Shown: positions 34,619 through 43,800 of the stretch, piece after piece
Layout: each line of letters starts with the position of its first letter
Numbering within the stretch: position 1 is the stretch's first letter
DNA from: DB1 sp049323655
Lineage (GTDB): Bacteria > Desulfobacterota > Desulfobulbia > Desulfobulbales > SURF-16
DNA: 64,000 nucleotides
Assembly: GCA_049323655.1 (NCBI GenBank)
Contig: JBMONO010000009.1
Span: 186,001-250,000 of the forward strand
Direction of reading: 5' to 3'
The notes under the pieces: model-generated
What the model was told of the DNA's origin: nothing
Databases searched by the model: none
What the model saw: only the letters and a program-made list of their open reading frames with translations
Translations under genes and position numbers: made by a program

Positions 34619-37087
34619 TTAATACTGTTCGAACTCCTCGTCAAAATGATCAGCGCCACCTGCCTCGCCCAGCTCCAGATGGATCGCTTCGCCTTTCTTT
34701 TTTCCTCCGCCCGGCCCCATCCCATGGTGGCCTATGGCCAGGGGGCGGCGTGGACCACGGCGGGATACGTCGCCGATCCGCCTTCCCCGACCGCCCTGTT
34801 CCAGGGCAAAGAAGGCGATGATCCCCTTGAGCTGCTCGGCCTGGCTGGAGAGCTCCTCGGTGGTCGAGGCCATCTCCTCGGCGGCCCCGGCGTTCTGCTG
34901 GATGACCTGGTCGAGCTGCTGGATCGCCTTGTTGATCTGCTCGGCGCCGGCGTCCTGTTCCCTGCTCGCCGCGCTGATCTCCTGGACCAGCTCGGCGGTG
35001 CGCTGGATGTCCGGCAGCATCTTGTTCAGCATCTCACCCGCCTGCTCGGCAATGGCGACACTGCTCGTTGACAGCTTGCTGATCTCGCCGGCCGCCGCCT
35101 GGCTCCGTTCGGCCAGTTTTCGCACCTCGGAGGCGACCACCGCAAAACCCTTGCCGTGTTCGCCGGCCCGGGCCGCCTCAATGGCGGCGTTCAAGGCCAG
35201 CAGATTGGTCTGGCGGGCGATCTCCTCGATGATCGAGATCTTGGTGGCAATCTGCTTCATCGCCCCCACCGTCTCGCTGACCGCCTTGCCGCCCTCGCGG
35301 GCGTCGGTGGCGCTTTTCACCGCGATCTTCTCGGTCTGCATGGCGTTGTCGGTGTTCTGGCGGATATTGGCCGCCATCTCCTCCATGCTCGACGAAATCT
35401 CCTCGGCGCTCGCCGCCTGCTCGGTCGCCCCCTGGGACATGTGCTGGGCGGTGGCCGACAGTTCCTGCGAGCCGGCCGCCACGTTGTCCGCCGCGCCCTG
35501 CACCTCCATGACCACCTCTTTCAGCTTGGCCACCATGGCGGCGAGCGACTCCATCAATTCGTCCTTGTCACTGCGTTTTTTCACCTCCACCAGCAGGTTG
35601 CCGCGGGCCACCTGTTTGGCGTTCTCGGTGATGCCCTTGAGCGCCGCCACGTTCTGATTGATTGCCGCGCCGATCTTCATGAAGTTATCGGCAATGGCCC
35701 GGGTGTCCTCGTCCGCCGGCGCCACATCGAGGTCGATCTCCAGATCACCGAGGGAGAATCGTTCCAGATTGACAAGCAGCTTGCCGACCTCGCTGTTCTG
35801 ATATGCCGTCTGCTTTTCCGCCACCCGCGCCGCCTTTTTCACCGCGGTCATGTCGGTCACCACCTCGAAAACGCCGATGGTATTGCCCGCGTCATCCTTG
35901 ATCGGCACGCCGAAATAGCCGATGTCGAGGTTGAGCGAACCCGGATGGGCGTCGGTTTCACTGCTGGCGGTCTGATTGGTGGCCAGGGCCCGGCCGCAGG
36001 CGCACCGGTCGGACTTGCAGTCGCTGGTGCGGAAATGGTCATAACATTTGGCGCCGATGAGCTGCTGCTGACTTCTGCCGCCGACCTCGGCGCCGACCCG
36101 GTTCATGTAGCGCACCGTGAAATCCCGGTCGATGATCATCACCGGGCTGGGCAGGATGTCGAGAAAGCCGACCAGCCGATCAACGATGGTGTTGACCCCC
36201 TGGATCAACTTTTTGTATTCCCCCTGGTGTCGGCTCGCATCCGCCCTATCACTCAATCGCCCTTCCATGGCCGCTCGGCCCAGCATCTCGGCGTCGGACG
36301 TCAGGGCGCGGATGGTTTCCACCATTGTCTTCATCGCCGCCATGACGCTGTCGGTGTCGCCGGATTTCAGCCTGACCTCGCGGGACAGATCGCCGGCGGC
36401 CACCAGACCGGCGACCTCGACAAGCTCGCGGGGATCGGCGCCGAGCTGCCGCAGCACGGCGCGGATGATGAGCAGGGCAACGATGATGCCGAGCAGTACC
36501 GCAGCGATGCTGGCGGCGGACAGCACCTGTTTCACCCGCTGGACCGAGGCGAGGATATGGCGCCCATTCTCCCGCGCCTCGTCAACGTGGGCGGTTTGCA
36601 GCTTTTCCACCGCCGCCGTCAGTTGGCCGCGAATGGCGTCGAAATCCTTCATCAGAAGATTACCGCTCTCCATGCCGTCCTCGACATAGACCTGCGCCAT
36701 CCTCACCCCGGTTTCATAAAAGCTGTCGAACAGGGCCAGGGTCTCCTCCGCCTCGGCCAGGGCCAGATTGTCGTTTTCCGCCCGGAACATCTCGACAAAG
36801 CGGGCCATCCCCTGGCGGAACTCGGCGGCAATCTTTTCCGCCTCGGCCAGTCCCCCGGTGTCATGGGTCGCGGCCACGTCGGTGACGATCTCGCCGAGCC
36901 TGATTACATTGATATCCAGCTCATAGGCGCGGGTGAGAAAGGGCAGGGTTTCCCCGTCCATCTGCCGGGTGTTGGCCTCGGTGCCCCGCAGCAGCAGCAT
37001 GGTGGCGGTCACGGCCAGGGCGAAAACAACGATCACCGCGGCAAAACCAAGTCCCAGCCGCGTTGCGATTCTCATGTTCTTCAGCAT
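34619..37087 (-). CDS. Methyl-accepting chemotaxis protein with periplasmic 4-helix and cysteine-rich PAS domains
   Basis: An 822-residue receptor starting MLKNMRIATRLGLGF at 37087 (site GAGGGAAG). Order: membrane helix 11-33, helical periplasmic domain, membrane helix about 188-210, HAMP, a linker with LGRAAMEGRL, then a PAS domain at about 308-420. Inside the PAS lies the pattern C-x2-H-x5-C-x4-C-x-C (Cys348, His351, Cys357, Cys362, Cys364), followed by SSETDAHPGSLNLDIGYFGV and FEVVTDMTAVKKAAR. A second HAMP-like unit and the signalling hairpin follow, with tail ending AIHLEL...EFEQY. The four Cys and one His could bind a metal or cluster, or form redox-sensitive disulfides; the ligand is unknown. 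Confidence 0.92.
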   Translation of the reverse strand: MLKNMRIATRLGLGFAAVIVVFALAVTATMLLLRGTEANTRQMDGETLPFLTRAYELDINVIRLGEIVTDVAATHDTGGLAEAEKIAAEFRQGMARFVEMFRAENDNLALAEAEETLALFDSFYETGVRMAQVYVEDGMESGNLLMKDFDAIRGQLTAAVEKLQTAHVDEARENGRHILASVQRVKQVLSAASIAAVLLGIIVALLIIRAVLRQLGADPRELVEVAGLVAAGDLSREVRLKSGDTDSVMAAMKTMVETIRALTSDAEMLGRAAMEGRLSDRADASRHQGEYKKLIQGVNTIVDRLVGFLDILPSPVMIIDRDFTVRYMNRVGAEVGGRSQQQLIGAKCYDHFRTSDCKSDRCACGRALATNQTASSETDAHPGSLNLDIGYFGVPIKDDAGNTIGVFEVVTDMTAVKKAARVAEKQTAYQNSEVGKLLVNLERFSLGDLEIDLDVAPADEDTRAIADNFMKIGAAINQNVAALKGITENAKQVARGNLLVEVKKRSDKDELMESLAAMVAKLKEVVMEVQGAADNVAAGSQELSATAQHMSQGATEQAASAEEISSSMEEMAANIRQNTDNAMQTEKIAVKSATDAREGGKAVSETVGAMKQIATKISIIEEIARQTNLLALNAAIEAARAGEHGKGFAVVASEVRKLAERSQAAAGEISKLSTSSVAIAEQAGEMLNKMLPDIQRTAELVQEISAASREQDAGAEQINKAIQQLDQVIQQNAGAAEEMASTTEELSSQAEQLKGIIAFFALEQGGRGRRIGDVSRRGPRRPLAIGHHGMGPGGGKKKGEAIHLELGEAGGADHFDEEFEQY

Positions 37088-37125
37088 CTTTTCTTCCCTC
37101 GTGTGCAATGCGGAATGTCGGAAAT

Positions 37126-37192
37126 TTGATGATCCCACAAATACCCGCAAACCATAGCGGGCGGGAAAATGAAAACAACAAGTTACAAAATA
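37126..37192 (+). repeat. Second-type intergenic repeat (~65 bp), copy 2
   Basis: TTGATGATCCCACAAATACC followed by CGCAAACCATAGCGGGCGGG and a segment with AAAACAACAAGTTACAAAAT; it aligns with the complement of 23313-23376. It directly precedes copy C of the larger palindromic repeat. Confidence 0.7.
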
Positions 37193-37328
37193 TGACAAAC
37201 CCGTAAAAAGTCTTTTCTCACCACAGAGCGCACAGAGAACGCAGAGAAAAAATATTTAATTACAATTAGTTACCTCTGTGCACTCTGCGGTTTCCGTGGT
37301 TAATTTTCAGTTTTTACGATTCCATCAA
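37193..37328 (+). repeat. Interspersed ~130-bp palindromic repeat, copy C
   Basis: Begins TGACAAACCCGTAAAAAGTC, contains CACCACAGAGCGCACAGAGA and CTCTGTGCACTCTGCGGTTT around AATTACAATTAGTTA, and ends TTTTTACGATTCCATCAA. It lies between an MCP start and the cheW stop. Confidence 0.85.
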
Positions 37329-37385
37329 ATATGGATCATGAGACGGTGCCCACCCGGCGAAACAGCAAAAACCCTTGCGCCGGGA

Positions 37386-37871
37386 TCACTGGCCGCCGCC
37401 CTGCACCGCCAGCAGGTCGTCGGAGGAGAAGACCTTGTCGATGTCGAGGATCATGACAAAATCATTGTTGATTTTGCCCATGCCCTTGATGAACTCGGTG
37501 TTGAGTCGGGTGCCGATATGGGGGGCCGGTTCTATCTGTTCCGGCTCCATCTCCACCACCTCCTGCACCGAATCGGCCAGCACGCCGAGGACGATGACCT
37601 CGCCATCGAGATCGACCTCGACGACAATGATACAGGTATTGACCGTCTGCTCGGTACAGGTCATGCCGAAGTTAAGACGCAGGTCAATGACCGGCACGAC
37701 GCTGCCGCGCAGGTTGATCACCCCGCGCATGAACTCCGGGGTCTGCGGCACCTTGGTGATGGTGGTGAATTCGAGGATCTCCCGCACCTTGGCCACATCG
37801 AGGGCAAAGACCTCCTCCGCCAGTTTGAAGGTCAGATACTGCACGGTTTCCGTTATTGCCGCCACACTCAT
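37386..37871 (-). CDS. cheW: Chemotaxis coupling protein CheW
   Basis: A 161-residue CheW: VQYLTFKLAEEVFALDVAKV, REILEFTTITKVPQTPEFMR, GVINLRGSVVPVIDLRLNFG and FVMILDIDKVFSS cover the two beta-barrel subdomains. It couples receptors to CheA. It has a strong ribosome site (AAGGAGG) and lies downstream of the carbonic anhydrase-MCP fusion, 67 bp away, so they probably share a transcript. Residues after the second barrel are few, giving the short, single-domain form. Confidence 0.96.
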   Translation of the reverse strand: MSVAAITETVQYLTFKLAEEVFALDVAKVREILEFTTITKVPQTPEFMRGVINLRGSVVPVIDLRLNFGMTCTEQTVNTCIIVVEVDLDGEVIVLGVLADSVQEVVEMEPEQIEPAPHIGTRLNTEFIKGMGKINNDFVMILDIDKVFSSDDLLAVQGGGQ

Positions 37872-37938
37872 GGTAAACCCTCCTTATGTAAGATCGCGTA
37901 TTAGATAGACAAAAGCGCGTTAGCTTGTCAAAGCCGCC

Positions 37939-40662
37939 TCAATACCGCTCGAAATCCTTGTCCAGCTCATCGTTCCCGCTGTCGTGGCCGGCCTCCAGCT
38001 GGAGATTGATGCCGCCCGCCTTGCCGGGCTTTGCCGGTCTGCCCGCCGCCGGCAAGACCTTGGCCCTGTTGCCGGCAGCCGGCCGCAGATCCCGGCCGGT
38101 TGAAATCTTCCGGCGAAGCGTCACATGCTCGACATGGATGAGACTTGCCACCACCTCGCGCAGGGTTTCCGCCTGACTCGACATCTCCTCGGCGGTGGAG
38201 GCCACCTCCTCGGAGGCGGCGGCGTTCTGCTGAATCACCTGGTCAAGCTGCTGGATCGCCTTGTTGATCTGCTCGGCGCCGGTGTCCTGTTCGTTGCAGG
38301 CGGCGCTGATCTCCTCGACGAGCTGGGCGGTTTTCTGGATATCGGGCACCAGTTTCGTGAGCATGGCGCCGGCCTGCTCGGATGCCATTGTGCAATTGCC
38401 GGACAGCTCGCTGATCTCCCCTGCTGCCGCCTGGCTGCGCTCGGCGAGTTTTCTCACCTCGGAGGCGACCACCGCAAAACCCTTGCCGTGCTCCCCGGCC
38501 CGGGCCGCCTCGATGGCGGCATTTAACGCCAAGAGATTGGTCTGGCGGGCGATCTCCTCGATGATCGAGATCTTCATGGCAATGGTCTTCATGGCCGCCA
38601 CTGCGCTGACCACCGCCTTGCCGCTCTCATCCGCATCCTGGGCCGCCTGGCGCGAAATCCTTTCGGTCTGGCCGGCATTCTCGGCATTGGAACGAATGTT
38701 CGAGGCCATCTCCTCCACCGAGGCGGTGGCCTCCTCCACCGAGGCCGCCTGCTCGGTGGCGCCCTGGGACAGTTCCTGCGAGGTGGAAGCGAGCTGCTCG
38801 CTGGCTGCCGCCATGTTTTCCACCGCCTCGCCGACCTCGGCCAGGGCCCGATTGATGCCTTGAATAATGAGGACAATCAGCAGAAAGGCAATGGCCGCGC
38901 CGAGAACAGTGAGGGTGCTGAGCAGCCAGATTCCGACGATCTCGTCATGTTCGGCCCGGGCGGCGGCGGCGCTGGTGAATTTTTCCACCTCGGTCAGCAG
39001 GGATTCGACAACGTGCTCAACCTGCTTCAACTCCTTTTCCAGGCCGGATGCATTGGCCATGGCCGCGCTGCTGTTGCCGGAGCGAAGCTGGGCGAGGATA
39101 TTGAGCAGGTGGGTCTCGGCCTCGCCGTATTCCTTGTCGATTTCCTTCAGTACGCCGATCACATGGTCGAACTCGCGGCGCTCCTCGTCGCTGCCGGCTG
39201 CGTATAATCCCTCCTCCGCCAAGCCTTTTCCCCGGTCGATTGCCCCCCGCACCGCTGTGCCGATTTCCTGCGTGCCGGCAATCTCCTCGTCCAGGCCGGC
39301 GAGGTTGTCGCTCAACCCCTTGGCAAGCCCGGCATGAAAGCGAATCTCCAGTTGCAAGGCGCGGTTGCTGATTTCGGCCAGCTCCTCGGTGAGCGGGATG
39401 TCGCGTTCGGCAATGGCAACCAGTTCGGTGCCGATGCTCTTCATCTTCAGGATGCCGAAACCGGCCACCCCGATCATGATGGCAAGCAGAATCAGACTCA
39501 ACGCGGTGACGCGGGTGCCGACCTTGAGTCGATCGATGAAAGTTGCGGAGGTACGACTCTTAAAAAGCAAACCGACAAGAACCAGTACCAGCAGCAGACC
39601 GGGCAGAGCGATCCAGAGGACACTGACCAGCACCGAGCCGTTCTCGCCGCCTGTTTTCACTCTCTGCCGCTCCGCCTTTCCGTTGCGCGACTCGACGGTC
39701 GTCACCGCGCCATGTGTTTGCGGTTGCCCGCGCTCCTCCGCCACCGCGGTAGCAGGTCCGAGCCTGACCACTCCGGCGACGGGGCCATGACTCACCCCGG
39801 CCGGAGCCGCGCCGGCATGTCCACCATCATGGGCGTCGGCAGGGGCCGCCTCTTTCACCAAGGCAATCCGCCCGGATTCCACCGCAAGGACGGTCCGGTG
39901 CAGCAAGGGTTGAACAGGTCGAGCATTGGCGCCGATCACGGAAACGAATTTTTCGACTTGTTCCGCCGAAACCTGGACAGGCTCCTTCAGCATATACCAT
40001 GCAACCCCTTCACTGCACGGCGGAGTGGTCAGGGAACCGCTCCACTGATAGTAGGAACCGTTGGCGGGCAACAGTTCGGCGGCGTTGGCGCTGGCCCCCG
40101 CCACCTCCACCTCCTGATTTACCGCATGGGGGATGTTGTCCCAGATGGTTTGCACGAAGGGGTTTGTCCTCCCCTTTTCCATGAAGACGCCGACCACGGC
40201 AAATTGGCCCTGCTCGTTCCTGTGGACCAGATGCACCTCCATATCATAGGCATGACCGTTCACCGTGTTCTCGCTGGGGCTGTGAAAATGAAACTGCACG
40301 AGCCGATAGGCGGCCGGGCCGATGCGCAGGGTCGAGTCGCCGCCGGCGTTGACCTGAATGGCATGGCCGTTGTTCAACACCTTGAGGGGCATATCCCGGT
40401 AGCCGAATTCCAGCCCGACGGCATCGCTTTTCCCGGCAACGGACGGGATGATATCAATCGGCGATTGACTGCGGCCGTCGCGGCACAGGGCATAGTCCGG
40501 GGAAAGATCCCCCCAGTGTTCCGGGCCTTCGGCGCCGGAATAGCCCCAATGGGGGCCGTGCTGACTTGAGGCAAAAATCGGACCGGCCAGCCATAAGACG
40601 ACGAACATGCAACAGCCCAATCCGACTCCGGACCACGATCTTTTTCTCACCCATTTCCCCAT
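37939..40662 (-). CDS. Alpha-carbonic anhydrase fused to a methyl-accepting chemotaxis protein
   Basis: One uninterrupted 907-codon ORF with a strong site (GGAGGGAG) before the ATG. Signal peptide about 1-32 (GPIFA/SSQ). Residues about 37-268 are an alpha-carbonic anhydrase: HWGYSGAEGPEHWG, CRDGRSQSPIDI, LNNGHAIQV, QFHFHSPSEN, MEVHLVH and SLTTPPCSEGVAW. Zinc ligands His125, His127 and His144, the proton-shuttle position His100, the gatekeeper Thr212 and the Cys60/Cys216 disulfide pair are all present. A Gly/Ala/His-rich linker leads to membrane helix 343-367, a short loop, helix about 386-405, a helical periplasmic domain (about 406-570), helix 576-602, and directly, without HAMP, the MCP signalling domain (tip near 698-743). 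The tail ends DFERY. Two helices after the enzyme return the chain to the periplasm, so the topology is consistent. Likely a chemoreceptor for CO2/bicarbonate or pH; the enzyme may be sensor or local converter. Confidence 0.93.
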   Translation of the reverse strand: MGKWVRKRSWSGVGLGCCMFVVLWLAGPIFASSQHGPHWGYSGAEGPEHWGDLSPDYALCRDGRSQSPIDIIPSVAGKSDAVGLEFGYRDMPLKVLNNGHAIQVNAGGDSTLRIGPAAYRLVQFHFHSPSENTVNGHAYDMEVHLVHRNEQGQFAVVGVFMEKGRTNPFVQTIWDNIPHAVNQEVEVAGASANAAELLPANGSYYQWSGSLTTPPCSEGVAWYMLKEPVQVSAEQVEKFVSVIGANARPVQPLLHRTVLAVESGRIALVKEAAPADAHDGGHAGAAPAGVSHGPVAGVVRLGPATAVAEERGQPQTHGAVTTVESRNGKAERQRVKTGGENGSVLVSVLWIALPGLLLVLVLVGLLFKSRTSATFIDRLKVGTRVTALSLILLAIMIGVAGFGILKMKSIGTELVAIAERDIPLTEELAEISNRALQLEIRFHAGLAKGLSDNLAGLDEEIAGTQEIGTAVRGAIDRGKGLAEEGLYAAGSDEERREFDHVIGVLKEIDKEYGEAETHLLNILAQLRSGNSSAAMANASGLEKELKQVEHVVESLLTEVEKFTSAAAARAEHDEIVGIWLLSTLTVLGAAIAFLLIVLIIQGINRALAEVGEAVENMAAASEQLASTSQELSQGATEQAASVEEATASVEEMASNIRSNAENAGQTERISRQAAQDADESGKAVVSAVAAMKTIAMKISIIEEIARQTNLLALNAAIEAARAGEHGKGFAVVASEVRKLAERSQAAAGEISELSGNCTMASEQAGAMLTKLVPDIQKTAQLVEEISAACNEQDTGAEQINKAIQQLDQVIQQNAAASEEVASTAEEMSSQAETLREVVASLIHVEHVTLRRKISTGRDLRPAAGNRAKVLPAAGRPAKPGKAGGINLQLEAGHDSGNDELDKDFERY

Positions 40663-40724
40663 TGGTTCTCCCTCCCATGGTGTTGTGGTTTATTCAGCGC
40701 AAGGCACTTGCCGGCCAGGAATTC

Positions 40725-40846
40725 AGAGTAAAATTTCACCACAGAGCACACAGAGAGCACGGGGACAACTAATTGTAATTCAATATATTTTCTCTGTGCC
40801 CTCTGTGCTCTCAGTGGTAAAAAACACCTTTTACAAGTGCATCAAT
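40725..40846 (-). repeat. Interspersed ~130-bp palindromic repeat, copy D
   Basis: Inverted orientation: TTTCACCACAGAGCACACAG, centre GACAACTAATTGTAATTCAA, partner CTCTGTGCCCTCTGTGCTCT. It ends in CATCAATA, where TGA is the stop codon of the MCP gene at 40842. Confidence 0.85.
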
Positions 40847-43800
40847 ACTTCTCGAACTCATCGTCGAGATGATCGTTACCGCCGCCGTTCATGTCGAGGT
40901 GGATGGGCGCCTTCTTTACCGTCTTCACCGGTTTGGCCGACTGGTGGCCGATGGCGAGCTGCCTGGCCGCCATGTGGCGCGGCGCGGCGGCGACCTGATG
41001 GCGGTGACCGCCGCTTTCCAGGGTGAAGAAGGCGATGGTCGATTTGAGCTGTTCCGCCTGACTGGAGAGCTCCTCGGTGGTTGATGCCATCTCCTCGGCG
41101 GCCCCGGCGTTCTGCTGGATGACCTGGTCGAGCTGCTGGATCGCCTTGTTGATCTGCTCGGCGCCGGCGTCCTGCTCCCTGCTCGCCGCGCTGATCTCCT
41201 GGACCAGCTCGGCGGTGCGCTGGATGTCCGGCAGCATCTTGTTCAGCATCTCACCCGCCTGCTCGGCAATGGCGACACTGCTCGTTGACAGCTTGCTGAT
41301 CTCGCCGGCCGCCGCCTGGCTCCGTTCGGCCAGTTTTCGCACCTCGGAGGCGACCACCGCAAAACCCTTGCCGTGTTCGCCGGCCCGGGCCGCCTCAATG
41401 GCGGCGTTCAAGGCCAGCAGATTGGTCTGGCGGGCGATCTCCTCGATGATCGAGATCTTGGTGGCAATCTGCTTCATCGCCCCCACCGTCTCGCTGACCG
41501 CCTTGCCGCCCTCGCGGGCGTCGGTGGCGCTTTTCACCGCGATCTTCTCGGTCTGCATGGCGTTGTCGGTGTTCTGGCGGATATTGGCCGCCATCTCCTC
41601 CATGCTCGACGAAATCTCCTCGGCGCTCGCCGCCTGCTCGGTCGCCCCCTGGGACATGTGCTGGGCGGTGGCCGACAGTTCCTGCGAGCCGGCCGCCACG
41701 TTGTCCGCCGCGCCCTGCACCTCCATGACCACCTCCTTCAGCTTGGCCACCATGGCGGCGAGCGACTCCATCAATTCGTCCTTGTCACTGCGTTTTTTCA
41801 CCTCCACCAGCAGGTTGCCGCGGGCCACCAGCTTGGCGTTATCGGTGATCTCTTTCAGCGCCGCGACGTTCTGGTTGATCGCCGTGTTGATCTTGGCAAA
41901 ATTGTCGGCAATTCCCCTGGTGTCCTCGTCCGCCGCCGCCACCGCGGTGTCGACCGCCAGGTCGCCGATGGAGAGCCTTTCCAGATTGACCAGCAGCTTG
42001 TTCACCTCGCTGTTCTGGAAGTTCGCCTGTTTCTCCGCCATTCGGGCCGCCTTTTTCACCGCGGTCATGTCGGTCACCACCTCGAAGGCGCCGATGACAT
42101 TGCCGGTGTCATCCTTGATCGGCACGCCGAAATAGCTGATGTCGAGGTTGAGCGAACCCGGATGGGCGTCGGTTTCGCTGGAGGCCATCTGACTGGCCGT
42201 CATGGCCCGGCCGCAGGCGCACCGGTCGGACTTGCAGTCGCTGGTGCGAAAGTGGTCGTAACACTTGGCGCCCATGAGCTGCTGCTGGCTGCGGCCGCCG
42301 GCCTCGGCCCCGGCCCGGTTCATGTAGAGCACGTTGTAATCCCGGTCAATGATCATGGCCGGGGCCGGCATGACGTCAAGCAGGCCGACCAGGCGGTCGG
42401 CGACGGCGTTGACCCCGAGGATCAACTTGCGGAAATCGCCCTGGTGTCTGGCCGCATCGGCCCGGACCGTGATGCGGCCCTCCATGGCCGCGCGGCCGAG
42501 CATTTCGGCGTCACCGGTGAGGGCGCGGATGGCGTCGACGGTCCGGTTGGTCGCCGCGGCGATCCTGGTGAAGTTGTCGGCAATGGCCCGGGTGTCCTCG
42601 TCCGCCGGCGCCACCGCGACGGTAAAATCCAAATCGCCGGCAGCGAGCAGCTCCAGGTTGGCGATCAGCCTGTTCACCTCGCCGTTCTGATACTCGGCCT
42701 GCTTTTCCGCGAGCCGGGCCGCCTTTTTCACCGCGGTCATGTCGGTCACCACCTCGAAGGCGGCGATGGTGACGCCCTTGTCATCCTTAAGCGGAATGCC
42801 GAAGTAGCTGATGTCGAGGTTGAGCGAGCCCGGATGGGCGTCGGTTTCACTGGTGGCAAAGGCGCCGGCCGCCATGGCCCGGCCGCAGGCGCAACGGTCG
42901 GTCTTGCAGTCCGCGGTGCGGAAATGATCGAAACACTTGGACCCAAGGAGCTGCTGCTGGGTGCGGCCGCCGGCCTCGGCCCCGGCCTTGTTCATGTAGA
43001 GGACGGTGAAATCGCGATCAATGATCATGGCCGGGGCCGGCATGGCGTCGAGCAGGCCGACGAACCGGTCGGCGATCAGGTTGATTCCCTGGATCAGCTT
43101 ACGGTAGTCGCCCTGATGACGGCTCTCGTCGGCGCGCAGGGTGATGCGGCCCTCCATCGCAGTCCGGCCCAGGGAGTCGACATCACCGGTCACCAGGCGG
43201 ATGCTCTCGACCATCTTCTTCATCGCCGCCATGACACTGGTCGTGTCGCCGGCGGCCAGTGGGATCTCGCCGGACAACTCGCCCGCCGCCACCCGTGCGG
43301 CCACCTCGCCAAGCTCGCGCGGGTCGGCGCCGAGCTGGCGCAGGGTCGAACGGGTGAGGAAAAAGGCGATGCCGACGGCGAGCAGAACCGCGGCCGCCCC
43401 CAGACCGAGCATGATGTTGCGGGCCGTGATGTAGGTCGTCACCGCCTCGGCATGACGCATTTCGTTACGGGCCATGTTATGGGCGATCAGTTCCGCGATC
43501 CGCTCCTGCAAAGCGTGCTCCGCCGGTTCTCCCTCCTTTTCCCGCAGGGCTTCGGCCTCCCCGTCATTGCCGACCATGGCAAGATCGATGATCCGGGTGT
43601 TGATGGCCTTCAACGTTCTGATGGCCTCCCTGATCTGACTGATGAGCGCCAGGGCCTTGCTGTCGGTCGGATTGGTCATCTCCTCGACCTTATTGAGGCT
43701 CTTTTCATACTCCTCCCGGCTTTTGGCGATGCGCTCCCCGTACAGGCGGCGTTTCTCCGGATCCTGATTCAAGATGATATTACGGACATCGGTGAAAATT

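Noticed and set aside
31000..37100. Very long open frames on the plus strand opposite the MCP genes, rich in Ser, Ala and His/Gly.
   Set aside because: They mirror the GC-rich codon pattern of the MCP genes, lack ribosome sites and have no family resemblance; they are antisense shadows.
37939..40662. Carbonic anhydrase-MCP fusion considered as an assembly chimera or missed frameshift.
   Set aside because: The frame is continuous, the junction lies in unique sequence, the linker and helices give a coherent topology, and no second ribosome site precedes the MCP part.
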